Shown one piece after another: positions 10,611 through 19,612 of a stretch of DNA of 64,000 nt. The position numbers were made by a program, and so were the translations under genes. The stretch is from Aliivibrio sp. EL58 (GTDB lineage: Bacteria > Pseudomonadota > Gammaproteobacteria > Enterobacterales > Vibrionaceae). Positions within the stretch are counted from its first letter, which is position 1, and every line of letters starts with the position of its first letter. The notes under the pieces are model-generated. The model searched no databases. It was not told the DNA's origin and saw nothing but the letters and a program-made list of their open reading frames with translations. The stretch lies in NCBI RefSeq assembly GCF_900312675.1, contig NZ_OMPC01000001.1, forward strand, positions 541,633 to 605,632, in the 5' to 3' direction.

Positions 10611-11798
10611 ATGAAAAATAAAATAAAAATCAGTTCGTTCACTATTGCCTTTGTTGGTGCATTATCATCAATGGGAGCGCAGGCTCATGGCTGGGTCGAG
10701 TACCCGAGTGCAAGACAAAATACGTGTTATTTAGATGGAGGATTTTGGGATAACACTATTCCAAATCAGGCATGTCAGGCGGCATATGATGAATCAGGAG
10801 CGTTTCCTTTTGTTCAACGTAATGAGGTTGCGGCTAATGTTCCAAACTATAAAGACATGGCACACGTTCAAGCCATTGTTCGTGATGGTAACTTATGTTC
10901 AGCAGGGGATAATGCAAAAGCAGGCTTAAGCGTAGGTTCTTCTCATTGGCAAAAAACGGCGGTTACCTTAGATGAGAATAATCAGATTGAACTTATCTTT
11001 AATGCAACAGCACCTCACAACCCTTCTTACTGGCAATTCTATTTATCTAATTCTAATTACGATCCAACCGTTCCATTAACATGGGGTGACTTAGATCTAA
11101 TTGATACCGCAGGCAATGTGCCTGTAGGGGAAGATAAGAAATACCGTATTAATATTACTCTTCCTGCAGATAGAGCAGATTCGGCTGTCCTTTATACTCG
11201 CTGGCAGCGTGAAGATGCTGCTGGTGAAGGCTTTTATAACTGTAGCGATATTTCATTTGATGGAACGGGAACTGCACCTCCAGGACCGACAGATCCAGTC
11301 GACCCACCACCATCATATTCTGATTTAGGTTATTACATTAGCCAAGGATTTGGGCCAGTAGAATCAGGCGATACGATTCGGTTCCGAACGTTTGATGCGA
11401 CAGGGGCGGAAACAACAGACATCAGTTTAGCCATTAATGTGAATAATACGGCGACATGGTCAGCGGAACTGGCAGGGCAATTTAATCAGTTAAAAAATAA
11501 AGAATGGTTTATTGGTATTTGGCATCAAGAAATGAATCATTATATGTACGATACCAATAATATTTACGCAAACCGAGTTTTTGCACCAAGTGCAGATCTT
11601 AGTTATCAACTTTCTTTAATTAAAGCGGATACAACACCACCGGTAGAGCCGCCAGTTGAACCAATAAACGCATGGAAATCAGCTTCAACTTATAATACTG
11701 GAGATATAGTTAGCCATAATAATAGAGAATGGATAGCACAGTGGTGGACAAAAGGGGAAGAACCAGGAACAACCGGAGAATGGGGTGTTTGGCGTTAA
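10611..11798 (+). CDS. Secreted AA10 lytic polysaccharide monooxygenase with C-terminal CBM5/12
   Basis: 395 aa. A copper enzyme that oxidatively cleaves chitin. The signal peptide ends AQA, exposing His26 (HGWVEYP) as the mature N-terminal copper ligand; the second histidine is in APHNPSYWQFYLS. The LPMO domain runs to about residue 220, followed by a proline-rich linker, a middle module (about 235-345) that I cannot assign, a second PPVEPPVEP linker, and a C-terminal chitin-binding module with AW, Y..GD.V and W..QWWT. The ATG at 10611 has AAGGATG upstream; an earlier in-frame ATG would add eight residues before the signal. From memory it resembles A. salmonicida LPMO10B in size and layout. 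Confidence 0.92.
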   Translation: MKNKIKISSFTIAFVGALSSMGAQAHGWVEYPSARQNTCYLDGGFWDNTIPNQACQAAYDESGAFPFVQRNEVAANVPNYKDMAHVQAIVRDGNLCSAGDNAKAGLSVGSSHWQKTAVTLDENNQIELIFNATAPHNPSYWQFYLSNSNYDPTVPLTWGDLDLIDTAGNVPVGEDKKYRINITLPADRADSAVLYTRWQREDAAGEGFYNCSDISFDGTGTAPPGPTDPVDPPPSYSDLGYYISQGFGPVESGDTIRFRTFDATGAETTDISLAINVNNTATWSAELAGQFNQLKNKEWFIGIWHQEMNHYMYDTNNIYANRVFAPSADLSYQLSLIKADTTPPVEPPVEPINAWKSASTYNTGDIVSHNNREWIAQWWTKGEEPGTTGEWGVWR

Positions 11799-11847
11799 CA
11801 GAAGATAACAAATGGATACTCACTTAAACTGGTATTTATAGTATTTA

Positions 11848-11875
11848 AGCCCTAAATCTAATTTAGGGCTTTTTG
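11848..11875 (+). terminator. Terminator after the LPMO gene
   Basis: Perfect 10-bp stem AGCCCTAAAT / ATTTAGGGCT with a three-base loop, followed by TTTTTG. Confidence 0.85.
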
Positions 11876-12010
11876 TGATAAGTAACACTTATAAATGTAA
11901 TAACGAGAGCTGTTTAGTCTTAATACACTTAATTTCATATTATTTACTCAACGACTAAGAACACGAATTCATGGATGAAATCATTATTATTATTTTAAAT
12001 GAGAGTAATT

Positions 12011-12550
12011 ATGAAACTAGTACTAAAAACCCTTCTTGCAGCTTCACTGTTATCTTCAACTGCCCTTTATGCTAATGTTTTAGAAGGTCATCGAATTGGA
12101 TTAGGCTTTAATTCAACCAGTATTGATGATATTGCTTTTGATAGTAAATATTCAACAAGCGGCTTTACTTTGGCTTATGGTTACGACATTAACGACATTG
12201 TTGGTATTAATGTTTCTTTAAATAAAGGCAGTGGTACGGATTCTCCTTTTGATATTGATACATCAACTTTTAAGCTAGATACTGATATTGGTTATACGTT
12301 CCATATGCAAAATGCATCGATTAAGCCTTATGGTGTATTAGGTTTTGCAAAATTTAAAGAAGAAATTAGTGTTTTTGGGTTAGATGCTGGGAAGTGGGAT
12401 GACTCAACTATTTTTGTAGGTATTGGTACAAGGGCCACGTTCAACCAGCATTTCTATACCGACTTAAGATTGGATTTTATTAACTTAAAAGAGAGTGGTG
12501 ATGATATTTTTGCTGATCAATTCTCTTTCACTGTCGGTTATAAATTCTAA
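12011..12550 (+). CDS. Small outer-membrane beta-barrel protein
   Basis: 179 aa. A signal peptide (about 22 residues, ending near ALYA) is followed by alternating hydrophobic/polar strands rich in Gly, Tyr and Phe, and the protein ends in VGYKF, the C-terminal aromatic signature read by the BAM complex. Size fits an eight-stranded barrel of the OmpX/Ail or OmpA-barrel type; I cannot tell which. It is a single gene with its own terminator. The ATG at 12011 is preferred over one 12 bases upstream because the GAGAG between them can act as the ribosome binding site and the shorter form gives a standard signal peptide. Function unknown. Confidence 0.8.
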   Translation: MKLVLKTLLAASLLSSTALYANVLEGHRIGLGFNSTSIDDIAFDSKYSTSGFTLAYGYDINDIVGINVSLNKGSGTDSPFDIDTSTFKLDTDIGYTFHMQNASIKPYGVLGFAKFKEEISVFGLDAGKWDDSTIFVGIGTRATFNQHFYTDLRLDFINLKESGDDIFADQFSFTVGYKF

Positions 12551-12595
12551 TTAATGGTTCTTTTTTAGCATCACTACGACGTTAAATACCATCAT

Positions 12596-12626
12596 AAAGC
12601 TCTGGATTTCTCCGGGGCTTTTTTAT
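12596..12626 (+). terminator. Terminator of the beta-barrel gene
   Basis: Stem AAGCTCTGGA / TCCGGGGCTT with two G-T pairs and a four-base loop, followed by a T run. Confidence 0.7.
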
Positions 12627-12778
12627 TGGGTATTAAAACATCATATTCCTCGACATTGTGATCAAGATCTCTGTATAATCCGCGGCTAGATTTTCTCATT
12701 CATCATACTTTCGTCCTTCATCTTGTGGCTTTCTATAGCCAAATCATGACTTGTCAGTAAACCCTAGGAATTATTTCG

Positions 12779-14392
12779 TTGATACAATCAAACAACATCA
12801 CAATGCAATTTGGCGCAGAGCCTTTATTTGAAAACATTTCAGCAAAATTTGGCAACGGTAACCGTTATGGTTTGATCGGTGCGAATGGTTGCGGAAAATC
12901 AACGTTCATGAAGATTCTTAGTGGTGCATTAACTCCTAGTTCAGGCAACGTATCAATGACGCCAGGACAGAAGTTAGGCGTATTGAGTCAAGATCAGTTT
13001 GCGTTTGAAAAATACAACGTAGTTGATGTTGTTATCATGGGTGACAAAAAACTATGGGAAATCAAACAAGAGCGTGATCGTATCTATTCACTACCAGAAA
13101 TGAGTGAAGAAGATGGCATGAAAGTAGCCGAGCTTGAAAGCGAATTCGCTGAAATGGATGGCTACAGTGCAGAAAGCCGTGCTGGTGATATCCTAATTCA
13201 AGCTGGTATTGATGAATCACTTCATTTTGGTTTAATGCAGCAAGTTGCTCCTGGTTGGAAACTGCGTGTGTTACTAGCACAAGCACTGTTTGCAAACCCA
13301 GATATTTTGCTACTTGATGAACCAACCAACAACTTGGACATTAATACGATCAACTGGTTAGCAGAAGAGCTAAACAAGCGTAAATGTACAATGATCATCA
13401 TTTCGCATGACAGACACTTCTTAAATTCTGTATGTACCCACATGGCAGATATCGATTACGGTGAATTGCGTATTTACCCAGGTAACTATGAGTACTTCTT
13501 AGAAGCATCAAGCCTGATCCGTGATCAACTACTAGCGGGCAACGCGAAAAAAGAAGCTGAGATTAGTGAGCTACAAGACTTCGTAAACCGTTTTGGTGCT
13601 AACGCATCTAAAGCGAAACAAGCAAGTTCTCGTGCAAAGAAAATGGACAAAATCTCATTAGATGAAGTGAAATCATCAAGCCGCATGAGCCCATCAATTA
13701 ACTTTGGTGAAGGCAAAAAACTGCATCGCCAGGCACTAGAGCTTGAGAACCTAGGCCACGGCTTTGATGGTGAAGTTCTGTTTGAAGGCGGTAATTTATT
13801 ACTAGAGGCTGGCACTCGTCTTGCTGTTATCGGTGAGAATGGTGTGGGTAAAACGACATTCTTACGTTGTTTAGTGAATGACCTAGAGCAAAACGAAGGT
13901 ATTGTTAAGTGGTCTGAAAATGCATCTTTTGGTTACTGCCCACAAGACAGCACAGCTGATTTTGATAATGATCTAAGCATCTTTGATTGGATTTCTCAGT
14001 GGCGCACAGTGAAGCATGATGACTTGATGGTTCGTGGTATTTTGGGTCGTCTACTATTCACAGCTGATGATACAAATAAGCAAGCTAAAAACTGTTCTGG
14101 TGGTGAGAAAAACCGTCTGTTATTTGGCAAGTTAATGATGCAAGACATCAACGTACTTGTTATGGATGAACCAACCAACCACATGGATATGGAAGCGATT
14201 GAAGCATTGAACGAAGCATTAAAAGTGTACACTGGCACATTAATCTTTGTAAGCCATGACCGTGAGTTTGTTTCTTCTCTAGCGACACAAATCATTGATG
14301 TTAAAGATAAGAAAATAGTGAACTTCCAAGGTACTTATGAAGAGTACTTAGATCACCAAGTTAAAATGCTTCAGGTTAATATCGCTAAATAA
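12779..14392 (+). CDS. ybiT: ABC-F family ATPase YbiT
   Basis: 537 aa, two fused ABC domains without membrane segments. ABC-F proteins bind the ribosomal E site and rescue stalled translation; they are not transporters. Domain 1: Walker [10 protein letters not shown] (about 36-44) and [11 protein letters not shown]; its signature is the degenerate APGWKLR also found in E. coli YbiT. Domain 2: GENGVGKTT, canonical CSGGEKNR and [11 protein letters not shown] linker of about 80 residues between the domains is lysine/alanine-rich. The start is a TTG (12779): the sequence aligns with the E. coli protein from exactly this residue ([12 protein letters not shown]) and TAGGAA lies upstream. No closer ATG fits. 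Confidence 0.93.
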   Translation: MIQSNNITMQFGAEPLFENISAKFGNGNRYGLIGANGCGKSTFMKILSGALTPSSGNVSMTPGQKLGVLSQDQFAFEKYNVVDVVIMGDKKLWEIKQERDRIYSLPEMSEEDGMKVAELESEFAEMDGYSAESRAGDILIQAGIDESLHFGLMQQVAPGWKLRVLLAQALFANPDILLLDEPTNNLDINTINWLAEELNKRKCTMIIISHDRHFLNSVCTHMADIDYGELRIYPGNYEYFLEASSLIRDQLLAGNAKKEAEISELQDFVNRFGANASKAKQASSRAKKMDKISLDEVKSSSRMSPSINFGEGKKLHRQALELENLGHGFDGEVLFEGGNLLLEAGTRLAVIGENGVGKTTFLRCLVNDLEQNEGIVKWSENASFGYCPQDSTADFDNDLSIFDWISQWRTVKHDDLMVRGILGRLLFTADDTNKQAKNCSGGEKNRLLFGKLMMQDINVLVMDEPTNHMDMEAIEALNEALKVYTGTLIFVSHDREFVSSLATQIIDVKDKKIVNFQGTYEEYLDHQVKMLQVNIAK

Positions 14393-14428
14393 GCGTATTT
14401 CTAAGCAATAAAATAATAAGCATATTTA

Positions 14429-14464
14429 AAAACGCGAGACTGGTTATCAGCTCGCGTTTTTTGA
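14429..14464 (+). terminator. ybiT terminator
   Basis: Perfect 10-bp stem AAAACGCGAG (14429-14438) / CTCGCGTTTT (14451-14460) with following T residues. Confidence 0.85.
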
Positions 14465-14535
14465 TCGAAGTCTATATGCTTTGTTCCATTACGATTAATC
14501 TCTCTCACTTCTTATTTATTATTTGGAAATCATTT

Positions 14536-15174
14536 GTGTCAGTAATTAGCGCTAAAAAAACAGCCCCAGCAAATACCGTCGTTGTACTCGATTTCGAAAC
14601 CACAGGCTTATCACCAAACCAAGGCGATCGTGCAATAGAAATTGGTGCGGTTAAATTAGAAAACGGCGTGGTAGTTGATCGTTTTCAAGGTTTGATGAAT
14701 CCGGGCTTTAGAGTGAGTTCGTTCATCGAGAACTACACTGGTATTTCAAATCGAATGCTAGTTGATGCAGCGAGTTGTGATGTCGTTATGCATGAGTTTG
14801 CTGACTTTATCCAAGGCTGTAATTTAGTCGCTCACAATGCCTCATTTGATAAACGTTTTTTAGATGCCGAACTCGAGTTGATTCAGCGTGGTTATGAAGG
14901 TGATTTTGCTTGTTCATTACTAGTATCAAGACGATTAACTCAAGAGGTTTCATCACATAAACTGGGTGATTTAGTGGCGTATCATCAAATCGATAATGAT
15001 GGTGTATTTCACCGAGCGTTAGCCGATGCTGAAGTAACCGCGTCACTATGGTTAGTGCAACTAGAAGCGTTAGAGCGAGATCATGGCATCACTAACCCAA
15101 GTTTTGAGTTGATGATGAAAATAGGAAAAACACCAAAAGCAACAATTGAGAATTTCTTGAAAAAGAGCCGTTAA
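14536..15174 (+). CDS. DnaQ-type DEDDh 3'-5' exonuclease
   Basis: 212 aa from the GTG chosen here. A stand-alone exonuclease domain like the DNA polymerase III epsilon proofreading subunit: Exo I DFETTG with catalytic Asp and Glu, Exo II HNASFDKRFL, and Exo III HRALADAEVT with catalytic His and Asp. It lacks the C-terminal polymerase-binding tail of true DnaQ, so it may act in DNA repair or RNA turnover. The start is uncertain: the frame is open further upstream (ATG at 14476, TTG at 14461), but that stretch encodes a hydrophobic segment and overlaps the ybiT terminator, whereas GTG 14536 has TTGGAAA before it. LysR gene follows after 83 bases. Confidence 0.8.
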   Translation: MSVISAKKTAPANTVVVLDFETTGLSPNQGDRAIEIGAVKLENGVVVDRFQGLMNPGFRVSSFIENYTGISNRMLVDAASCDVVMHEFADFIQGCNLVAHNASFDKRFLDAELELIQRGYEGDFACSLLVSRRLTQEVSSHKLGDLVAYHQIDNDGVFHRALADAEVTASLWLVQLEALERDHGITNPSFELMMKIGKTPKATIENFLKKSR

Positions 15175-15257
15175 TAAGAAGATTAGCGTTCTGTTTTAAA
15201 AACAGACGGCTTACAATTGTGTGATAAATGGCTCGTAATTCACTGAGTGGTAAAATA

Positions 15258-16169
15258 ATGGACTTAAATTTACTCAAAACCTTTGATGTAGTGATGAACA
15301 CGCTCAGTGTTAATGAAGCGGCGGAAACATTAGGCGTTACGGCTCCTGCTGTGAGCCACACCTTAAATCGTTTACGTGAGCAGTATCAGGATCCATTATT
15401 TGTGCGTCAAGGAAGAGGAATAGCACCGACGAACTTTGCGACAGAGCTACACGCTGAGATTCAAGAGCCACTTACTCGACTATTAAATGGCGCTAAATCT
15501 CGTCAAGCATTTGATCCAAAAACCAGCAAGCGAACCTTTCGTATATCGAGCCATAAAGATTTAGATTTAATGGTCGTCCCCCCGCTAATCTCTTATCGAG
15601 ATCAATATGCGCCAAATGTAAAATTTAAAGCAGATATTGAACACTTAAATGAGCAAGATAGACAAACAGATTTGAGAATGCGTAAGGTTGATATAATTCT
15701 TGCGACAGTGCCATTGGAAGATCACGGCTATCATAATAAATTGCTATTTGAGCAACAGTTAGTGGTGGTGTGTAGAAAAGATCATCCAAGAATTAAAGAC
15801 AATATTACTCACGATCAATTCTTTGCAGAGCAGCACTTATTGTGGCAAACCCAAAGAATGAATAAATACACGATGGAATCAGTAGTGAAAGAGAAGCTTC
15901 CAAAAAGAAAAGAAGCGTATACCACCGATTCAATTTGTAACTCACTTGTGATGGCAGCCCAAACGGATTGGTTATGCGTTACCAGTGTTTGGCATGCCAA
16001 GATGTTGTCTCAAATGCTTCCTTTAACTATCCTTCCATTGCCTTTTGAATCACAACCATTTCCCGTTTATATGACATGGCATCACTCACAACAATCAGAT
16101 ACAGGGCATCAATGGCTCAAAACTGTGTTTGAACTGGTCACACAAAACTTAACCGATTTAGAACTATAA
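15258..16169 (+). CDS. LysR-type regulator, probably of the alkyl sulfatase gene
   Basis: 303 aa. N-terminal winged helix-turn-helix (LLKTFDVVMNTLSVNEAAETLGVTAPAVSHTLNRLREQYQDPLFVR at about 5-48) of the NodD/SyrM-like branch, followed by a periplasmic-binding-like effector domain. The ATG at 15258 has GAGTGG before it; an upstream in-frame ATG adds ten residues that are not family-like. It lies 141 bases upstream of, and in the same direction as, the alkyl sulfatase gene, so it is a candidate regulator of that gene. Effector not predictable. Confidence 0.85.
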   Translation: MDLNLLKTFDVVMNTLSVNEAAETLGVTAPAVSHTLNRLREQYQDPLFVRQGRGIAPTNFATELHAEIQEPLTRLLNGAKSRQAFDPKTSKRTFRISSHKDLDLMVVPPLISYRDQYAPNVKFKADIEHLNEQDRQTDLRMRKVDIILATVPLEDHGYHNKLLFEQQLVVVCRKDHPRIKDNITHDQFFAEQHLLWQTQRMNKYTMESVVKEKLPKRKEAYTTDSICNSLVMAAQTDWLCVTSVWHAKMLSQMLPLTILPLPFESQPFPVYMTWHHSQQSDTGHQWLKTVFELVTQNLTDLEL

Positions 16170-16310
16170 AGATAAATCCAATTATAATGTGGATTAAATA
16201 AAACTAAATCCACTTTTAAAAGTGACGCTATCGATCGTTTAACTGGCTCGCCCTATTATTTCTCTATCGATGAACAAGATGAGTTGTTCGCACTTATAGA
16301 GAGATGAGTT

Positions 16311-18278
16311 ATGTTATTTAAAAAAACCATAGTATCACTTGCGGTAATTACAACATTGGCTCCAGCGCTTGTATTTGCAGCACCAACAACTAACCAACCA
16401 AAAGATGCAACGGAATTCACCGTTCAAAAAAACGATCAGCTAAAACAATATCTAGATTTTGATAATAAAGCCGATTTTGAAAATGCTTCACGTGGTTTTA
16501 TTGCTACTTGGCCAGAAAAAACCATTAAAGATGCACAAGGCAACGTGATTTGGGACTTCTCAAAATTTGATTTTATTAATCAAGATAATGGGGTAGAAAC
16601 CATTAACCCATCGCTTCTTCGTCAAGCTAAATTAAATAATATCAATGGCCTATTTAAAGTAAAAGACGGGGTATATCAAGTTCGCGGATTTGATTTATCA
16701 GTCATGTCGTTTATTCGTGGTGACGATGGTTGGATAGTTATTGATCCTCTTATTTCTCCAGAGACGGCTGCTGCTGGTCTTAAGCTATTAAAAGAGAAAG
16801 TGGCAGATGTACCAGTGACTGGCGTTATTTTCACTCACTCTCATGTCGACCATTTTGGTGGGATATTAGGTGTGACAACGCAAGCAGACATCGACAATGG
16901 TGATGTAACGATTGCTGCCCCAGAAGGCTTCTTTTCGCACTCAATTGCAGAGAACTTAATGGCAGGCACAACCATGTCGCGTCGCTCATCTTATATGTAT
17001 GGCAATCTTCTTGATGCTAATAATAAAGGGATGGTTGATGGTGGTTTAGGTAAAACGACCTCATCTGGCTCGCCAGGTATTGTGAAGCCAACAGAAATTG
17101 CAAATCACACTGGTCAAGAAATGACAATTGATGGTGTTGATTTAGAAGTTATGATGGCTCAAGAGTCAGAAGCACCTTCTGAGTTTATGTTCTATTTCCC
17201 TCAATATAAAACCATGATGGCTGCAGAGGTGATGACTCATACTATTCACAATATCTCGACCTTACGTGGTGCAAAAACTCGTGATGCTTCTTCATGGGCG
17301 ACTTACGTTGATCAAGCTCTACACACTTATGGAGATAAGGCAGATACGATGATTGCTTCTCACCACTGGCCAACATGGGGCCAAGAGAACATCAAAGGCC
17401 AGCTAGCGAAAACTCGTGATATGTATAAGTATGTACACGATCAAACGTTACGTTTAGCAAATAAAGGTTATACGCCTAACGAGATCTCAGCGACCATTAA
17501 ACTGCCGGATTCATTAGGCAAGGAGTGGTACAACCGCGGCTATTACGGCACCGTTTCACACAATGCTCGTGCAACCTATGATTACTACTTTGGTGCATGG
17601 TGGGATGGTAACCCTGCAAACCTAAACCCATTAACACCAACAGAAGAAGGCACCAAATACGTTGAAGCGATGGGCGGCGAGAAAAAAGTGGTTGAACTTG
17701 CAGAAGCGGCGATTAAAAAAGGCGAGTATCGTTGGGCTGTGACACTGCTTAATAATGTCACTTTCTCTAATCCTAAAAATATGGATGCGCGTTATTTAGA
17801 AGCTGATGCGATGGAGCAACTTGGCTATCAATCTGAATCAGGTCCTTGGAGAAACTATTACTTAGGCGGTGCTAAAGAGCTACGTAATGGGATTAAACCG
17901 GTAGCAACACCAAATACCGCAGCGATTGCAGTGAACATGCCATTCAATCAATTCATGAAGTATCTTGGAGTGACAGTGAAGCCTGATGTTGCGAAAGGTA
18001 TGAACATGAAGGTAAATATTGATGTGAAAGGGGATGGTAAATACTCAATGGATTTAAGTAATTCAGTATTGAAGTCTTACACAGATACTCAATTTGAAAA
18101 TGCAGATTTAAACATTACTTTGTCTCGTCAGGCATTTGAAAATATGATGACCAAGAAATCGACATTGAAAGATGAAATGAAAACGGGTGAGTTTAGTGTG
18201 TCCGATCAAGCGAAGTTCCAGCAACTAATGTCGATATTTGATCAGTTTAATCTATGGTTTGGTGTAGTAACGCCATAG
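16311..18278 (+). CDS. Secreted alkyl sulfatase (BDS1/SdsA1 type)
   Basis: 655 aa. Hydrolyses primary alkyl sulfates such as dodecyl sulfate to alcohol and sulfate. A signal peptide (1-23, LVFAAP) directs export. The metallo-beta-lactamase domain carries THSHVDH (His176, His178, Asp180, His181), EVMTHT and ASHHWPTWG. A helical dimerisation domain follows, and the C-terminal part from about 535 is the SCP2-like lipid-binding domain of this family. Length matches Pseudomonas SdsA1. GAGAGATGAGTT precedes the start. Probably controlled by the LysR gene just upstream; it may let the cell use sulfated alkyl detergents or natural sulfate esters as carbon or sulfur sources. Confidence 0.93.
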   Translation: MLFKKTIVSLAVITTLAPALVFAAPTTNQPKDATEFTVQKNDQLKQYLDFDNKADFENASRGFIATWPEKTIKDAQGNVIWDFSKFDFINQDNGVETINPSLLRQAKLNNINGLFKVKDGVYQVRGFDLSVMSFIRGDDGWIVIDPLISPETAAAGLKLLKEKVADVPVTGVIFTHSHVDHFGGILGVTTQADIDNGDVTIAAPEGFFSHSIAENLMAGTTMSRRSSYMYGNLLDANNKGMVDGGLGKTTSSGSPGIVKPTEIANHTGQEMTIDGVDLEVMMAQESEAPSEFMFYFPQYKTMMAAEVMTHTIHNISTLRGAKTRDASSWATYVDQALHTYGDKADTMIASHHWPTWGQENIKGQLAKTRDMYKYVHDQTLRLANKGYTPNEISATIKLPDSLGKEWYNRGYYGTVSHNARATYDYYFGAWWDGNPANLNPLTPTEEGTKYVEAMGGEKKVVELAEAAIKKGEYRWAVTLLNNVTFSNPKNMDARYLEADAMEQLGYQSESGPWRNYYLGGAKELRNGIKPVATPNTAAIAVNMPFNQFMKYLGVTVKPDVAKGMNMKVNIDVKGDGKYSMDLSNSVLKSYTDTQFENADLNITLSRQAFENMMTKKSTLKDEMKTGEFSVSDQAKFQQLMSIFDQFNLWFGVVTP

Positions 18279-18302
18279 TAAAAAGATGAAATAATGATAT
18301 GG

Positions 18303-18343
18303 CAAGCCCCGTTGAATTAAGGGATTCAATGGGGCTTTTTTCT
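18303..18343 (+). terminator. Alkyl sulfatase terminator
   Basis: Long stem AAGCCCCGTTGAAT / ATTCAATGGGGCTT (18304-18317 with 18324-18337) with one G-T pair, then a T run. Confidence 0.85.
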
Positions 18344-18372
18344 AGGTATTTCTTGGAATAAAAACACTAGTG

Positions 18373-18918
18373 CTAGCAGTCATCAGTTTCAATAATAACT
18401 ATTGGGCCTGTAAACGGAGTAGGAGGAGTAGATTCAGGGTTCTCATAACGAATGTGACACTTGAACCTAACGCTTTTATTATCATAATCTGAAGTGAAAA
18501 AGATAAATATTTGATTGTTTCTTGTTGATTTATCTGTAAAAAAAGGAGCTGCATTTCTATCTTTACGTGCGGTATTTCTATCAACAGAATCTATATCTAA
18601 CCAAGCTTTAACTTGTTGATTAATTTTTACAAAGTTATCGCTACCACGCACAGAGGGATAGCCATTGTATAAAGGTACTTCTACACCATTAATAATAATT
18701 GTAGTGTTACCATGCTCTTTATTTTCAATGGCTGCTTGTGAATTGAGGAGCATTAATGCACTTTTCATTGCCGCTCCTACACCTTGAAGGCTTTGATTTT
18801 TTGAATCAGTTTTCAAAGATAAGAATTTAGGGGCTACGACAATAGAAAGAATGGCAAGCAGCACAATCGCGACAATGAGTTCAATCAGTGTAAATCCTTT
18901 ACTTTTTGTTTGAATCAT
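18373..18918 (-). CDS. Type IV pilin-like (MshA-type) prepilin, isolated
   Basis: 181 aa. Class III prepilin signal: short basic leader, cleavage after Gly8 and before Phe (KG/FTLIELIVAIVLLAIL), with the +5 Glu that supports assembly, then a helix and a globular domain. Two cysteines (KCHIRYE and the C-terminal DDC) can form the usual C-terminal disulfide loop. Layout is like MSHA pilin (MshA) and related proteins. Unlike the MSHA locus, no assembly ATPase, platform protein or other pilin is nearby, so it must use machinery encoded elsewhere or be an orphan. GGATGGGAT before the ATG supports the start. Confidence 0.82.
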   Translation of the reverse strand: MIQTKSKGFTLIELIVAIVLLAILSIVVAPKFLSLKTDSKNQSLQGVGAAMKSALMLLNSQAAIENKEHGNTTIIINGVEVPLYNGYPSVRGSDNFVKINQQVKAWLDIDSVDRNTARKDRNAAPFFTDKSTRNNQIFIFFTSDYDNKSVRFKCHIRYENPESTPPTPFTGPIVIIETDDC

Positions 18919-19053
18919 TATTATCCCATCCAGAGATTAAACTTATAATTAGAATGACATACTATCATTGGTATGGGAATACTAATTTAGTACTAATTCA
19001 CTGTTGATGATTTTTTTTGTAGAGGGTTAAATTTTAATTATTACTGTCTCTTA

Positions 19054-19530
19054 TTACTTGCAACTAGGCAGAATTGCGTCATACATTGTTTTAAACCCTT
19101 TAAGCGAAAGGGTAATTTTCTCTGTGCTGTTAGCATCACCAAGTAAAGTGACGGATAAAGAATTGCCGTTAATAAATTCTTCCGATTTTTTTAGTGGGAT
19201 GGTTGCCCAATGAGTACGACCTTTTACCCATACATCCATTCCAAATGTTGAGCCAGAATCTACAGAAGCTTTTGCTGAATATCCTCGTTCTTCATAAGAA
19301 AGTGATTTTAGAAAGAGTAGATTTACGCCCTCAGTAGTACAACGAAGAACGACCGTATTAACGGAATGATCACTACTTACATCACTGACGCCTAAGATGA
19401 TAGGTTCACCAGTCTCAATATCTTGTGATTGATAATGTTGCCAATCTTGATAGGTATGCATTAACTCTAATGCCGCATAGGATTGATAAGAAATCATACA
19501 TAAGGTCAATATTTGTAAAAATCGTTTCAT
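19054..19530 (-). CDS. Small secreted protein, VasI/IalB-like pattern
   Basis: 158 aa with a clear signal peptide (1-19, SYA/ALE). The mature part has one Cys near the middle (VVLRCTTEG) and one at the C-terminus (ILPSCK), probably a disulfide. The arrangement of beta strands ending in a 'lKGF..m.dAilpSC' segment resembles the VasI/invasion-associated-locus-B family, but I am not sure. It starts 83 bases after the M16 protease gene in the same direction, with a 10-bp hairpin between them, so it may be the poorly expressed tail of that operon or a separate gene. Function unknown. Confidence 0.65.
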   Translation of the reverse strand: MKRFLQILTLCMISYQSYAALELMHTYQDWQHYQSQDIETGEPIILGVSDVSSDHSVNTVVLRCTTEGVNLLFLKSLSYEERGYSAKASVDSGSTFGMDVWVKGRTHWATIPLKKSEEFINGNSLSVTLLGDANSTEKITLSLKGFKTMYDAILPSCK

Positions 19531-19570
19531 TGGAAGGGGAGCCTTTAAATCTAAATATATAAATAGAAAT

Positions 19571-19603
19571 TGTGATCAGGCATTTTTCGAATACCTGATC
19601 ACA
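19571..19603 (-). terminator. Hairpin between the M16 protease gene and the small secreted protein gene
   Basis: A perfect 10-bp stem TGTGATCAGG / CCTGATCACA with a 13-base loop lies just after the protease stop codon; on the minus strand it is followed by AATTTCTATTTA. It may be a leaky terminator. Confidence 0.5.
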
Positions 19604-19612
19604 CGATAGAGA

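Noticed and set aside
14461-14535. Upstream start for the DnaQ-like exonuclease
   Set aside because: The extra 25 residues are hydrophobic, unlike the family, and begin inside the ybiT terminator; GTG 14536 has a better ribosome binding site.
19571-19603. TGTGATCAGG..CCTGATCACA as a CRP site
   Set aside because: The spacing between the TGTGA and TCACA halves is far larger than the six bases of a CRP site, and it lies between stop and start codons of co-directed genes.
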